Assembly (NCBI GenBank): GCA_964476155.1
Contig: CAYYYS010000011.1
Location: 15,144-79,143, forward strand
DNA: 64,000 nucleotides
Reading direction: 5' to 3'
DNA from: JAHIYU01 sp964476155
GTDB lineage: Bacteria; Krumholzibacteriota; Krumholzibacteriia; LZORAL124-64-63
The position numbers and the translations under genes were made by a program. Shown here one piece after another: positions 1-9,503 of this stretch; the first letter of the stretch is position 1, and the number at the start of each line of letters is the position of its first letter. Under the pieces are notes generated by a model. It ran no database searches. It worked only from the letters and a program-made list of their open reading frames with translations, and was not told where the DNA came from.

Positions 1-133
1 GTCTATTCGGCTATATTGAGAGATGTCGACCATGGATACACATGTCTACCGTAATCATGTATCGACCATCACGCGAAAAACTTAACATATAATCAATACA
101 AACCCACAACAGTATTATATTACCCGGCGTCAC

Positions 134-880
134 TTACCCAAAAAACTCCCTCAAGCGCGCGGCAAGCTCCGGATGCCGCCGTTTCAGGGTCTTCGGCCTG
201 ACGATATAGTTCTCGACGACGACCGCAAAAAACTCCGCCGGATCGTCGGCGCCGTAATCGTCGAGCAGGGTGTGCTTCCGGCGATCCACATCCCGGCAAT
301 GCCGTTCGTACTCGCGGCCAAACGTTTCGGCCCACTGCCGTGGATCAACGCCGTCGTGTAGCCGTGGCATGCCGTCGGCGTCGCCGGTCTCCAGGTCGAG
401 TTGATGGGCGAACTCGTGGATGACGACGTTGTATCCGTCGCGCAGTCCGGCAGCGGCGTGCAGAACGTCATCCCAGGCCAGGATCACCGCGCCGGTACTC
501 CAGGCCTCGCCGTCGAGGGGGTCGTCGAATTCCTCGACCACGCCGTTGTCGTATTCCTCGACCATGCGCGGCACGAAGGTGGTGGGGTAGACCAGCACCG
601 ACTGCACACGCGGGTAGATGTCGGTCTCGCGTTTGAGCAGCAGCAGGCAGGCCTGGGCGGCGATGGTGACGCGGATCTCGTCGGTCAGCGCGAGTCCGCC
701 GCAGCCCTCGAAGTTTTTTTCGGCGATGAAGATTTGTAAGAGTCCCTCGAGTTCGTCACGCCGGGAGTCGCTCAGTTCCGCACACAGGGGTGCGTTGCGC
801 GCGATGATCTCGCGCCACGGTTCGGGGAAGGGTTGGTCGCGCAGCTTGCGCCGGCGCCGGTTCTTGAAGTAGTCGAACAT
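134..880 (-). CDS. mtfA: MtfA-like zinc-dependent peptidase
   Basis: The 248-aa product matches the MtfA (DgsA anti-repressor) family in length and architecture. A short basic N-terminus (FKNRRRRKL) precedes a conserved region with the metallopeptidase motif HEFAHQLD at residues 155-162, where H155, E156 and H159 form the HExxH zinc site. A following acidic segment (DDPAEFFAVVVENY) supplies the expected downstream glutamate ligand. In enterobacteria MtfA binds the glucose repressor Mlc and has aminopeptidase activity; whether an Mlc partner exists here is unknown. The protein has no signal peptide and is probably cytosolic. The gene stands alone, transcribed away from the following plus-strand genes. 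The ATG at 880 has no obvious Shine-Dalgarno sequence. Family assignment is solid; physiological role is inferred. Confidence 0.88.
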   Translation of the reverse strand: MFDYFKNRRRRKLRDQPFPEPWREIIARNAPLCAELSDSRRDELEGLLQIFIAEKNFEGCGGLALTDEIRVTIAAQACLLLLKRETDIYPRVQSVLVYPTTFVPRMVEEYDNGVVEEFDDPLDGEAWSTGAVILAWDDVLHAAAGLRDGYNVVIHEFAHQLDLETGDADGMPRLHDGVDPRQWAETFGREYERHCRDVDRRKHTLLDDYGADDPAEFFAVVVENYIVRPKTLKRRHPELAARLREFFG

Positions 881-1063
881 GACGAGCAGTTTACGTTAGA
901 GTACGCTGCAGCGCGATACGATCTTGTCGATTGTGGCCGGAAAACTGTGCTTCGATACAGGGTGATACGGGCCGGGACGACCGCCCCGGCCCGTGTGGGC
1001 TCAAGCAAGTACGCCGAAGTAGGACTCGGTATCCTGCTCTTCGTCGCTCTCACTGCGACGCTT

Positions 1064-1390
1064 CCGCGCCCCCTGACCGAATACAACCGCACCAGAATCG
1101 AATCGGCGGTGACCGCGACCGATATCAATAGCATGCTGATTCCCATGCTTATTGGCGGAAGTCAGCTTGATCCCGAAGGCCTCGTTGATCGAATGTGGCT
1201 GGTGATGGGGCCGGTGCTGGATTTGACTGAACCTGAGCAGGAGTATGTTGCGGAAATTCAACGCGGGATCTTGCGGAGTGATTTGATATTCCCGGGTGAC
1301 ATGGAGAAATCCTTTCGATTGGCGAGGCATCCGGCCGTTCAGTGGAAGCTGGTGAACATGCGTAAGCATCTTGCCGGTGGGCGAGAATAG
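1064..1390 (+). pseudogene. C-terminal remnant resembling an AbiEii/AbiGii nucleotidyltransferase
   Basis: An open frame ending in TAG at 1390 encodes about 108 residues that look like real protein, and no credible start lies upstream because the frame runs back into the antisense of mtfA. The end of the frame (residues like LIFPGDMEKSF followed by HPAVQWKLVNMRKH) resembles the C-terminus of AbiEii-type toxin nucleotidyltransferases, where an aromatic-rich HPA-x-x-WK-x-x-N-x-R-x-H ending is common. The nucleotidyltransferase core (GS-x-D motif) is absent, so this would be an inactive 3' remnant of an abortive-infection/toxin gene. The family call is from memory of the motif and is moderate at best; it could instead be the tail of an unrelated protein. 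Confidence 0.4.
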
Positions 1391-1597
1391 TGGGGTAGTG
1401 TCATTGCAAGCGTAGGGCACCTCGTCAGGCATCAAAACCAGGGCCCCACGTGGGGCAGTGAGTGTGGATAAGTTTTCCGGATGTAATTCTCCCCCCATCA
1501 CATAATTTTTTTCAAAATTGGCGGAGACCATGTTAAGAATACCAAGAAGACAAGCGAACTCCACCGCCACGCCAATCGATACATAGAAGGATACTTC

Positions 1598-4105
1598 ATG
1601 AACGTTCCCACACCGCCCCAGCTCAAACAGGCCCGAAAAACCATTGCCGGAATCCTGAGCCGCAGCCCGAATTCCCTGGCGGGTCTTCAAAGCCGGCTCA
1701 AGACGATCGAGCCCGAGGCCGGGTGCCGCGTGCTGCTCGACCTGATCGGTCGGGGTGACGCTACGGCGGAAGAAATGGAAACCATTACGCTGCTTGCCGA
1801 GGAATTTGGCATGGCGAACGAGCCCGGCCCTCTGGTGCGGATGATCGAGGACGAAACGGCGAGTTCGATAACGCGCCAGCTGGCCTTGCTGGTCCTGGCG
1901 TCCGGCAATCCGGAGGCCGTCGACCTGGAGCGACTTATGCTGGCCCCCGCAATGCTCCAGGACCTGGCCGAGACCGCCGAGAGCATGCTGATGGGACCGA
2001 TCCTCGAAGATCACGAAGTCGCGGCGGAAATTGCCGTGATGCTGTCGTCCATTCCCGAGGACGGCCGGTTTCAAACGTTCGTGCGTCTGGATGAGAGCCG
2101 CTGCAAGCTGATGGTGCCGGCCTGGCTGGCCTACGCCTACGTCCTGCAGTCCCGGGACCTGCAGCCGTTGCACGAGTCGGTTATCGAGGCGATCGCCGTC
2201 GAGACAGGGGCCACGGACGTGGATGTCTGGGATGAAATCCTGGCGCTGGATCTGCCGGAAGCCACCAGAGCCCGGGTTCGTGAGGCCACCATGCGCACGC
2301 GGACCGCGCGGCTGAACGCCGGGGCGGCCAAATCCGCGACACCCCCTCCCTTCGGTCCCGAGGCGACCGCCTGGATCAGTCGCTGTGACGGGGTCGGCGC
2401 GTACACGATTCTGGTGTGCCTGTATCTGGAGAACGGACTGATGAATCTGCATAACATCTGTCTGCACACGTCCGGCGAGTGTCGGGACGGGTTTGTGCTG
2501 TCCGGACGGGAGCCGGCAGAGTTTGACCAGATCACCGATGTCTTCAAAGAGGAGGCGGGCTATGAATTCGTGCGCTTCCCCCTGGCCAGGGCCCACGAGC
2601 TGGTGGCGGAGTCCCGTGCCTTGGACATGAACATCAAAACGCCTGACCTGGCGGCGACCCTGCAGAACGCGGCCTGTCTGCAGTGGGCGGCGGCTCTCGG
2701 GCGTGAGGCGAATGAAGGGTCGGCGTCGTTGAACTGTGATCCCCCGCAAGCGGAGGGCACCTTCACGGTCGACGACCTGATCGCGATTCTGGACCATGAT
2801 GATTTCTCGGAGTGGTTCCTGAACCGGGCCGACCTGGCAGAGTGCGGCGTGGAAATCGTTCCTCCCACCGAGGCCGACGACGCCTGGGTCGAAGCCCAGA
2901 CCACTCGTATCAACACACCGGCCACCCGGGATAAACTCGGACTCATGTTCGAGCACATGGCCTGGTTCTACCAGTGGAAGCAACAGGCGACCCCGGCCGA
3001 ACAATGTGCAGTTCTGGCCCACATGCTGGAGACCGACGGTGAATCATCCTACCTGGTCATGATCCACTACTTGGCGCGCTCCCTGGAAGCGATCCGCTGC
3101 AACGAGGAGACAAGCGGCAAGGACGAGCTCATTGTCTTCGGCGACGAGTCCATCCGCGAGATGCTGCGCCAGGTCTGTTTCCCCCGCCTGAAACACCCCA
3201 AGGGCAGGCACCTGGCGATTCTGGATCTGACCGAAGCGGCGATGATCGCCCTGGACAAGGAGGTTGCCGATTTGGCCGCTTCGCGCCGGCCGCGCTCCGA
3301 CGCGTTGCCGCACATTGCCCTGGCCATCGCCAAGGCTCAGGTGGACATGGTGCTGACCGGGAATTTCGGCTTGGCATTGCCGGCGGACGTGGCTCGCTAT
3401 CGCCGCATGATCAACGCCATGCGCAAACATTCGGGGTGGAAAGAGGACGAGGCCGAGGAAATTTGGCAGGTGGTCATACCTCATGTCCTTTCGTTCATCA
3501 AGGATGTGTGCGGAAATTGTCCGGTGTATTGTTATGGTCATCCGACCAGCCAGGAAGATTTCCTGTTCCACTCGCCGCTGCATCCCGCCTATTCCGATAT
3601 GGAAGAGCTGCTGGATGGTGATTTGGACCCGCTGGAGTTAGAAACCGAGACCGGGGACGAGCTCGAGGATTACGACAGGCGTTGCGTCCGGGTTCGCCTG
3701 GAAAACACCGAGCTGTTGGCAGGCTTTGTCGAGTGGCTGCGGGCGCAGGGGCTGTCGGAATCCACAGTGAAAAAGCATCTCGACAACATCGACTTTTATG
3801 TGAACGACTTCCTGCTTTACGAAGATGTCCAGACCGCGGCCGAGGGAATTATTGAAGTCGGGTATTATCTCGGGTTCTGGTTTATCCGCAAGGCGATGTG
3901 GTCGTCACCGGCCTCGATCAGGGCCAACGCGGCCAGCCTCAAGAAATTCTATCGGTTCATGTTCGAGGAGGGCCGAGTGGTCGAATCGGAATTGGCGGCA
4001 TTGAAGGAAACCATCAAGGAAGAACTGCCGGATTGGCTGGAAACGATGCGAAAATACGCCGATCCGTCGATTGAGCCGGAAGATGTTTGGGAGTTCCCGT
4101 TTTAG
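1598..4105 (+). CDS. Large helical protein with recombinase-type core-binding-like C-terminal region
   Basis: This 835-aa protein is not recognised as a named family. The ATG at 1598 follows an AAGG Shine-Dalgarno sequence. Residues 1-240 are helical and HEAT-like (successive LLA/VLA helices). The middle contains acidic helical stretches and a short cysteine cluster (CGNCPVYCYGH) near residue 645. Residues about 705-800 (GFVEWLRAQGLSESTVKKH, then NIDFYVNDFLLYED) resemble the SAM-like core-binding domain of tyrosine recombinases, but no catalytic R-H-R-Y domain follows, so it should not be an active integrase. There is no signal peptide. It sits alone and converges with the SWIM/SNF2 pair, ending 49 bp from it. 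Possibly an adaptor or DNA-binding protein; the function is unknown. Confidence 0.8.
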   Translation: MNVPTPPQLKQARKTIAGILSRSPNSLAGLQSRLKTIEPEAGCRVLLDLIGRGDATAEEMETITLLAEEFGMANEPGPLVRMIEDETASSITRQLALLVLASGNPEAVDLERLMLAPAMLQDLAETAESMLMGPILEDHEVAAEIAVMLSSIPEDGRFQTFVRLDESRCKLMVPAWLAYAYVLQSRDLQPLHESVIEAIAVETGATDVDVWDEILALDLPEATRARVREATMRTRTARLNAGAAKSATPPPFGPEATAWISRCDGVGAYTILVCLYLENGLMNLHNICLHTSGECRDGFVLSGREPAEFDQITDVFKEEAGYEFVRFPLARAHELVAESRALDMNIKTPDLAATLQNAACLQWAAALGREANEGSASLNCDPPQAEGTFTVDDLIAILDHDDFSEWFLNRADLAECGVEIVPPTEADDAWVEAQTTRINTPATRDKLGLMFEHMAWFYQWKQQATPAEQCAVLAHMLETDGESSYLVMIHYLARSLEAIRCNEETSGKDELIVFGDESIREMLRQVCFPRLKHPKGRHLAILDLTEAAMIALDKEVADLAASRRPRSDALPHIALAIAKAQVDMVLTGNFGLALPADVARYRRMINAMRKHSGWKEDEAEEIWQVVIPHVLSFIKDVCGNCPVYCYGHPTSQEDFLFHSPLHPAYSDMEELLDGDLDPLELETETGDELEDYDRRCVRVRLENTELLAGFVEWLRAQGLSESTVKKHLDNIDFYVNDFLLYEDVQTAAEGIIEVGYYLGFWFIRKAMWSSPASIRANAASLKKFYRFMFEEGRVVESELAALKETIKEELPDWLETMRKYADPSIEPEDVWEFPF

Positions 4106-4154
4106 GATGGGGCGTTGGCTACCCAAGCTGACATTTCCCTCACTTCTGATCCTC

Positions 4155-5153
4155 TTAACCGTCGTCCATCAGCACCAGATCCCGACCCACGTCCGCCAGC
4201 GCCACCAGCATTCTGGCGGACCGGGCTCGCAACTTCAGTGTCCCCGTGGCCTCTTCCCACCGCATGACCGAGGCGACCGATACGCCGATCAGATCGGCGA
4301 AATCCGCCGCCGACAAGTCGAAATCCGCACGCAGTCGGGCGATAGACCGTGGTGTCGGTCGAAAAGCGCGTCGGCGGGGCCGAGGGGAGGACTCCTTCTT
4401 CTTTACACGTGTCCGACGACGGCGTCGCGATGTCGACTTGGGCGCCTCCGCCAACTCGATGCCGAACAAACCTGCCAGGTCGCCCTCGTCGAGCGTGTCG
4501 TCGACTCCGGTGTCTGGTTCCGGCAGGACCAGACCGCTCGTGATCAACTCTTCGGGATCGACGTCGCGCATCAGGAACAGCAATTCCGGCTCTTCATCCA
4601 GACGGGCCCCCACGCCGTAGAGCGCGGCGGCCACGTGCTTGCACATCACCGCCCAGTCGGGGCAGTCGCAGCTGAGGGAAATATCGCGCGGCAGCGGAAA
4701 CAGGCCCTGCTTGCGGTCGGCGACCACGGCCATCACTTCGTCTGAAAAACGACCCTGCAGCAATTCCAGCATCGAACCGATCCGGCCGGCGCAGGCCCGA
4801 CGGATGCGGCGCCAGCGTCCGGGGCCGAGGGGCTTGATCCTGATCGAGATGGTGTAGAGGGACGTTCCGCTGACCAAAGCGGTGACCACACCCGGCGCGA
4901 TGTCCAGGTGCAGCACTGAACCCCGGCGAACATAGGTTCGGCCGCGAGGCAGGCGGTTCTCGTAGTCGGAGAACGACTCCAGGTGCCGGCACCAGCCGTG
5001 TCCCCAGATGCTCTTGGCGATCTTGCGGCCGCTGACTTCAACCGGCCGGGGATCCATACCGTCTCGTCGCAGGTCCGCAAGCCGCTGCTCGGCCTGCATC
5101 AGCCGCTCCGCAGCGGATACGTAGCGTGGGAATCCGTACCAGCCCCTTGCCAA
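4155..5153 (-). CDS. SWIM zinc-finger protein with C-terminal XRE-like helix-turn-helix
   Basis: I place the start at the TTG at 5153 because a strong GGAGGAG lies just upstream and the family begins near the ARGWYGFPRY motif; this gives 332 aa. Residues 41-60 hold the family motif around SIWGHGWCRHLES. The SWIM finger is at 162-173 (CDCPDWAVMCKH, a CxCx6CxH pattern), expected to bind zinc and mediate DNA or protein contacts. A basic linker (RRRRRTRVKKK) near 250 is followed by an XRE-like helix-turn-helix near 280-325 (LSAADFADLIGVSVASVMRW). The gene starts 17 bp after the SNF2 helicase stop, and SWIM proteins of this kind commonly accompany SNF2 helicases. The appended helix-turn-helix is unusual and could give sequence-specific recruitment. 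The role of the pair is not established. Confidence 0.85.
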   Translation of the reverse strand: MARGWYGFPRYVSAAERLMQAEQRLADLRRDGMDPRPVEVSGRKIAKSIWGHGWCRHLESFSDYENRLPRGRTYVRRGSVLHLDIAPGVVTALVSGTSLYTISIRIKPLGPGRWRRIRRACAGRIGSMLELLQGRFSDEVMAVVADRKQGLFPLPRDISLSCDCPDWAVMCKHVAAALYGVGARLDEEPELLFLMRDVDPEELITSGLVLPEPDTGVDDTLDEGDLAGLFGIELAEAPKSTSRRRRRTRVKKKESSPRPRRRAFRPTPRSIARLRADFDLSAADFADLIGVSVASVMRWEEATGTLKLRARSARMLVALADVGRDLVLMDDG

Positions 5154-5170
5154 GATCGTTCTCCTCCGGA

Positions 5171-7855
5171 TCAGATCGTTGCGCGTGAAATATCCAAACG
5201 GACCAGGTCCATCAGGTCCTCGTCCGACAGCTCGGTGAGTTTGACAGTGTCGCCGCCGAGCACCTGTTCCGCCAGATCCTTTTTCTGGTGGATCATCTCG
5301 TCGATCCGCTCCTCGATCGTACCGGAGGTGACGAATTTGTGTACCAGCACGTTCTGAACCTGGCCGATGCGAAAGGCGCGGTCGGTGGCCTGGTTCTCCA
5401 CCGCGGGATTCCACCAGCGATCGAAATGGATCACGTGGCAGGCCGCCGTCAGGTTCAGTCCGGTGCCGCCGGCTTTTAGTGAGATGATGAAAAACGGCGG
5501 GCCGTCGTCCGCCTGGAATTGCTCCACCAGGGCCTGGCGCCGCCGCACGCCCGTGCCGCCGTGCAGGGTGAGACCCGGATGGCCGAACACCTGGGCCAGG
5601 TGGTCCTCCAACGCCGGCATGATCTCACGGTACTGGGTGAAGATCAGTGCCCGTTCCTGCCGTTGCGACAGCTCGGTGCAGATCTCGCCCAGGCGTTTGA
5701 ACTTGCCGCTGCTCTTGGCCTCGTAACGCCCGTCGCCGGTCAGCTGGCTGGGATGATTGCAGACCTGCTTGAAGCGCATCAGGGCCTGCAGGACCAGGCC
5801 GCGCCGCTCGATACCTCCGGACGTGTCGGCCAGTCCCTGGGCCAGGGAGTCCACGACTCCGGCGTAGAGTTTGACTTGGGGTCGGGTCAGGGTGCAGTAG
5901 CGGACGGTTTCGGTTTTTTCAGGCAGGTCGGAGATCACCGTACGATCGGTCTTCAGGCGGCGCAGGATGTAGGGGCTTACCAGGCGACGTAAGGGCTCGA
6001 AGCCTCCGTGCTCCGCCTTTTCCATGTCCTTGACGAAGCTCTTGAACACCTTGGCCGATCCCAGCAGGCCGGGATTGAGAAAGTCGAACAGGGACCACAG
6101 GTCACTCAGACTGTTTTCCACCGGCGTGCCGGTCAGCGCAATGCGGGATGTGCCGCGCAGACATCGGACCGCCCGGCTCTGACGTGTGCGGCTGTTCTTG
6201 ATCGCCTGGGCCTCGTCGAGAATCACCAGGTGCCAGCTCTGATCCGCCAGCCAGTCCAGGCGATAGGCCATGGCGTAGGTGGTGATCACCAGATCGACAT
6301 CGGCGAAGTGGGTGTCGGGATCAGCGGCGATCTCGGTCATGGTCGCCCGGTCGGTCATCGCCTTATGGAGGAAGAGGAGCTTCAGTCCGGGTGCGAACCG
6401 ATCGGCCTCGATCTGCCAGTTGCCCAGCAGCGAGGCCGGCACGATCAGCAGCGAAGGCCCGTTGCGCCGCTTTCGTTTGCGGGCGGTCAGCAGCGCGAGC
6501 ACCTGGAGCGTCTTGCCCAGGCCCATGTCGTCGGCCAGGCAGGCGCCGAGGCCGAGCCCGGTCAACAGGTGGAGCCAGGCCACGCCATCGTGCTGGTAGG
6601 GGCGGAGTGTGGCTTTCAGGTCGGCGTTCAGGCGCGGGCCGCCCTTGCCGTCCGGATTGCGCAGGCGTTCCAGCAGGGTCTGCAGCCCCTTGTCGGCCAC
6701 GACCTGGGACCAGTCACGCAACGAGTCGTCGTCGGCCGGATGGAGCTCGGCCGAGGCTCCGGCCAGCAGGCGCAGGCCTTGGTGAAGCGACAGTTCTCCC
6801 GCCGCGGTGGAATCCTCGACTCCGTGCCAGTGGTCGAGCACCGTCTGCAGTTTCGACCGGTCCACTTCGATCCAGCGTCCCTTGAGCAGGACCAGACCGT
6901 CGTCGCCGGCCAGCAGGCGACGCAGCTCGACGGGGGTCAGACGATCGTCGCCGAGCATGACACCGACATCGATATTGAGCAGGGCCTGGGCGTTGAGCAG
7001 ACCCGTGCCGGCGCGGCCGATGGTCACCTGGACCTGGGGTCGCGACTGGCCGTGCCACCAGTCGGGAATCCGCACGACCAGTCCGGCCTCTTCCAGTTCG
7101 GCGATGGAGGTCAGCAACTGGTGGGCCTGTTTTTCGGTCCAGGCTGCGGGGCGATACACGGCGCCGCTGTTGACCAGATCCCGTACCCAGTCCAACCGGT
7201 CGGCCGCCTCCTCCACCGGCGTCAGCAGCTTGATCAGGGCGGTCTTGTTGCCTTCGCCCGAGTAGAGGTCGAAGGCCTGGCGCAGGGGCAGGTGCTTGTC
7301 CTTGCCGCCGACGGCGAGGCCCGTGGTGAAGGTGGCCAGGAAGGCGAAGGGTCTCGTCGCTCCCTGCTTGTTCTCGGCCAGATGGAAGGTGACGCGGCCC
7401 ACCCGTTGCCAGGCCGGTGCCTGGTTGGCGAGGAAAGACTCCAGGCTGTTGGCTTTGACGATGGCCGCCCCTGTCCATTCGACAAGCGCGCGCCAGATGT
7501 CGCCCAGACGGTCCGGGGTCAGATACTCACCGCCGACCATCGGTGGTGCGCCGGTTAACCAATCGTCGAGCGTCGTGGCCGAAGGCGGAGGAACGTGGGC
7601 GGCCGCAGCAGTTCCGATATCGTTTGGCTGGTGGCAGAGTCGGGTCAACAGCGCGCCGCCGACCTCGCGCCAGAAGCGGGCCGAGAGGGATAGATCGGAC
7701 AGGTCGCCGGTCATGGCGGATAGGAAGAACAGGCCGGCCCGCCAGTCGTCGGTGAAGGCCTGGACGAGACGGGCCTCGGCGGGGGAGGGTGCCTCCGAGG
7801 ATGGAGAGGGGACCGGATGGAGGGTGCCGTTGGGTCGAAGGTGTATTTCGATCAT
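5171..7855 (-). CDS. SNF2-family DEAD/DEAH-like helicase
   Basis: The product is 894 aa. The N-terminal 410 residues form the bacterial-SNF2-associated helical region. A SNF2 ATPase core follows: Walker A within DDMGLGKT at 442-449, then VPASLLGNW, then the motif II DEAQ at 547-550 (LVILDEAQAIKN) and the motif III region RIALTGTPVENS. The C-terminal helicase lobe includes GGTGLNLTAA and the arginine-finger motif DRAFRIGQ near residues 800-840. SNF2 enzymes are ATP-driven double-stranded DNA translocases that remodel protein-DNA complexes; in bacteria they relate to HepA/RapA-like remodelling and also occur in phage-defence systems. Here the partner is the SWIM protein immediately downstream. 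All catalytic motifs look intact. Confidence 0.95.
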   Translation of the reverse strand: MIEIHLRPNGTLHPVPSPSSEAPSPAEARLVQAFTDDWRAGLFFLSAMTGDLSDLSLSARFWREVGGALLTRLCHQPNDIGTAAAAHVPPPSATTLDDWLTGAPPMVGGEYLTPDRLGDIWRALVEWTGAAIVKANSLESFLANQAPAWQRVGRVTFHLAENKQGATRPFAFLATFTTGLAVGGKDKHLPLRQAFDLYSGEGNKTALIKLLTPVEEAADRLDWVRDLVNSGAVYRPAAWTEKQAHQLLTSIAELEEAGLVVRIPDWWHGQSRPQVQVTIGRAGTGLLNAQALLNIDVGVMLGDDRLTPVELRRLLAGDDGLVLLKGRWIEVDRSKLQTVLDHWHGVEDSTAAGELSLHQGLRLLAGASAELHPADDDSLRDWSQVVADKGLQTLLERLRNPDGKGGPRLNADLKATLRPYQHDGVAWLHLLTGLGLGACLADDMGLGKTLQVLALLTARKRKRRNGPSLLIVPASLLGNWQIEADRFAPGLKLLFLHKAMTDRATMTEIAADPDTHFADVDLVITTYAMAYRLDWLADQSWHLVILDEAQAIKNSRTRQSRAVRCLRGTSRIALTGTPVENSLSDLWSLFDFLNPGLLGSAKVFKSFVKDMEKAEHGGFEPLRRLVSPYILRRLKTDRTVISDLPEKTETVRYCTLTRPQVKLYAGVVDSLAQGLADTSGGIERRGLVLQALMRFKQVCNHPSQLTGDGRYEAKSSGKFKRLGEICTELSQRQERALIFTQYREIMPALEDHLAQVFGHPGLTLHGGTGVRRRQALVEQFQADDGPPFFIISLKAGGTGLNLTAACHVIHFDRWWNPAVENQATDRAFRIGQVQNVLVHKFVTSGTIEERIDEMIHQKKDLAEQVLGGDTVKLTELSDEDLMDLVRLDISRATI

Positions 7856-7924
7856 AAGCTATGGGTCTCCAGGTGGGTGATCGAAGATGCACCCCGGTGG
7901 TCTACCGTTTCCGACTCCTGATCC

Positions 7925-9190
7925 CTAACCGCCGAAAGCAGCCCGGATCAGCTCCATCCGCTGCTCCAAAACCCAAGTAATCGAGCCAAGAGTCTCGACT
8001 CCCGAACAACGGCCACCGATCTCCGTGGCGAGGTGCGCCGCCCTGTCCTCGATCTTGTCACAAAGCCCGAGCCCGACTGCGTGCAGATACTTGGGCTTGA
8101 TGTCGATTGCCTCGGCGAACCGATCCCAATGCCGGCGTCTGACGAATAGGGGGCGATACTCCCCCCCGATCTTCTGGGCCTGTTTCCGGGATTGAGAATC
8201 GTATACCGTAGTGCAGACCAGGTCGTAGAAGGGAGCCAGATGCGGTTCCGTCTTGTCGTCTAATCCGCCGAGCAGAAACGAGACGTTTTTGGCGTGGGCA
8301 TCCGTGTTGCCGATTATGAAATTGAAGATGACCCACGTGAGAAGATCTCGTTTGTCGGGCAGCGGGGACGCACTGCCCCGCGCCAGTATCGCGAACAGGT
8401 CAGCCAGCGAAGGGCCGCCTTCGGTCTCGTATTTCACTTCCGGTGGTAGACCCGAGGCCTGGCAGAAGTCTTCCTGATGGTTCCGGGTTGCGGTTCCATT
8501 TTCATCCCGCACCCTATCGTATCGCTCTATGAGTAGAATCGGTGTGCGGGTCGGGGCCATTTCCGCGTGGGGAACGGTCAGGCCTACTTCTTGAGCGAGT
8601 GTCAGACAGAACAACTCGTTCTGGACAAGATCGGGAAAGCTTCCGCTTGAGATTTTCAATAAATGAGTGCTGGCGGCTCTTCCGCTTGGCAGGGCCAAGT
8701 CACCTTCCGAGTAATGAACCGGGAGCTTGTCCTGGGCACCGGCCAACGAGAGTCGCAGATCCCCGTCCTTGATCACCAGGGCCAGCAGGGACGGACGAGG
8801 TGCCAACGAGATTGTCGTTTCCAGTTCAGCCCACGGTAGAGGGATCAGCTTTCCCTCATCTTCTTGATGTGCGGCTTCGGGGATAAGCCGAAGAGCTCCG
8901 GCGCAGTCCCCGCCGATTCCCTTGAGCAGAGCGAACTCGTTTCGTTCCGACACGCCCAGTTCCCGGGCCACGTGTCCGCGGATTTCTCCTTCGGGGAGCA
9001 GATTGGCAAACCAGGCCTTGGGGATGATTCCGGTGAAAGGCGCTTCTTGCAACGGCATTGAAAGCGAGATCTGTCGAGCGAACCCCGATGCCAGATAGGA
9101 CTCGGCGTATTGGAAGGACATATCCCGGCTGGTGGTGCTTGACAGATGTCCGATGAGTGAAGAGTCCCAATATACGTTCAGGTCAGTCAT
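7925..9190 (-). CDS. hipA: HipA serine/threonine kinase toxin
   Basis: I chose the ATG at 9190 (421 aa, beginning MTDLNVYWD) over an upstream in-frame codon that would overlap hipB; E. coli HipA is 440 aa. Family landmarks are present: an N-terminal subdomain with FANLLPEGEIR (61-71), the activation-loop region SLAGAQDK (148-155), the catalytic GNTDAHAKN (294-302) and the metal-binding FYDL (321-324). HipA phosphorylates glutamyl-tRNA synthetase in E. coli, triggering the stringent response and persistence; the target here is inferred. Catalytic residues look intact, so the toxin is probably active and held in check by HipB. It lies 40 bp downstream of hipB in one transcription unit. Confidence 0.93.
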   Translation of the reverse strand: MTDLNVYWDSSLIGHLSSTTSRDMSFQYAESYLASGFARQISLSMPLQEAPFTGIIPKAWFANLLPEGEIRGHVARELGVSERNEFALLKGIGGDCAGALRLIPEAAHQEDEGKLIPLPWAELETTISLAPRPSLLALVIKDGDLRLSLAGAQDKLPVHYSEGDLALPSGRAASTHLLKISSGSFPDLVQNELFCLTLAQEVGLTVPHAEMAPTRTPILLIERYDRVRDENGTATRNHQEDFCQASGLPPEVKYETEGGPSLADLFAILARGSASPLPDKRDLLTWVIFNFIIGNTDAHAKNVSFLLGGLDDKTEPHLAPFYDLVCTTVYDSQSRKQAQKIGGEYRPLFVRRRHWDRFAEAIDIKPKYLHAVGLGLCDKIEDRAAHLATEIGGRCSGVETLGSITWVLEQRMELIRAAFGG

Positions 9191-9230
9191 GCCGGGCCTC
9201 GATCGATGGAGTTGATATCTGCGAGGTCCA

Positions 9231-9482
9231 TTACTCCCCCCGCCCGGAAGCAACCGGAGAGCCGAGATGCAACTGGAGACCCAAAGCGCTGAGGACTTGC
9301 AGCAATTTATCCAGACGAACGGTGGGCTTGCCGTTCTCCAGTTCCGAAAGGAACCGCACGCCGACGTTTGTCAGGCCGGCTGTTTCGGCCAGGGTCAAGC
9401 CGCCGAGTTTTCTGCTGCTTCTGATCGCTTTTCCGAGATCCTCGGCGGCTTGAATGCGAATCGACTGCTTTGATGCTCTCAT
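9231..9482 (-). CDS. hipB: HipB antitoxin, XRE-family DNA-binding protein
   Basis: This 83-aa protein carries a helix-turn-helix of the Cro/CI (XRE) type at about residues 18-70: GLTLAETAGLTNVGVRFLSE followed by LENGKPTVRLDKLLQVLSAL. The length and position directly before hipA identify it as the antitoxin and autorepressor. The ATG at 9482 has a GGAGG Shine-Dalgarno about 8 bases upstream. HipB normally neutralises HipA by complex formation and represses the operon at inverted repeats, which are visible upstream here. Confidence 0.92.
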   Translation of the reverse strand: MRASKQSIRIQAAEDLGKAIRSSRKLGGLTLAETAGLTNVGVRFLSELENGKPTVRLDKLLQVLSALGLQLHLGSPVASGRGE

Positions 9483-9503
9483 TGTGGCCTCCGGGGTTAT
9501 TGT

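Noticed and set aside
1001..3022. Long minus-strand open frame opposite the 835-aa gene
   Set aside because: It is antisense to a gene with better composition and a ribosome-binding site, and its protein is rich in Q, R and G without motifs, as expected of a GC-driven shadow frame.
3705..4000. Tyrosine recombinase / mobile element
   Set aside because: Only a core-binding-like segment is present; there is no catalytic domain, no terminal repeats and no attachment site.
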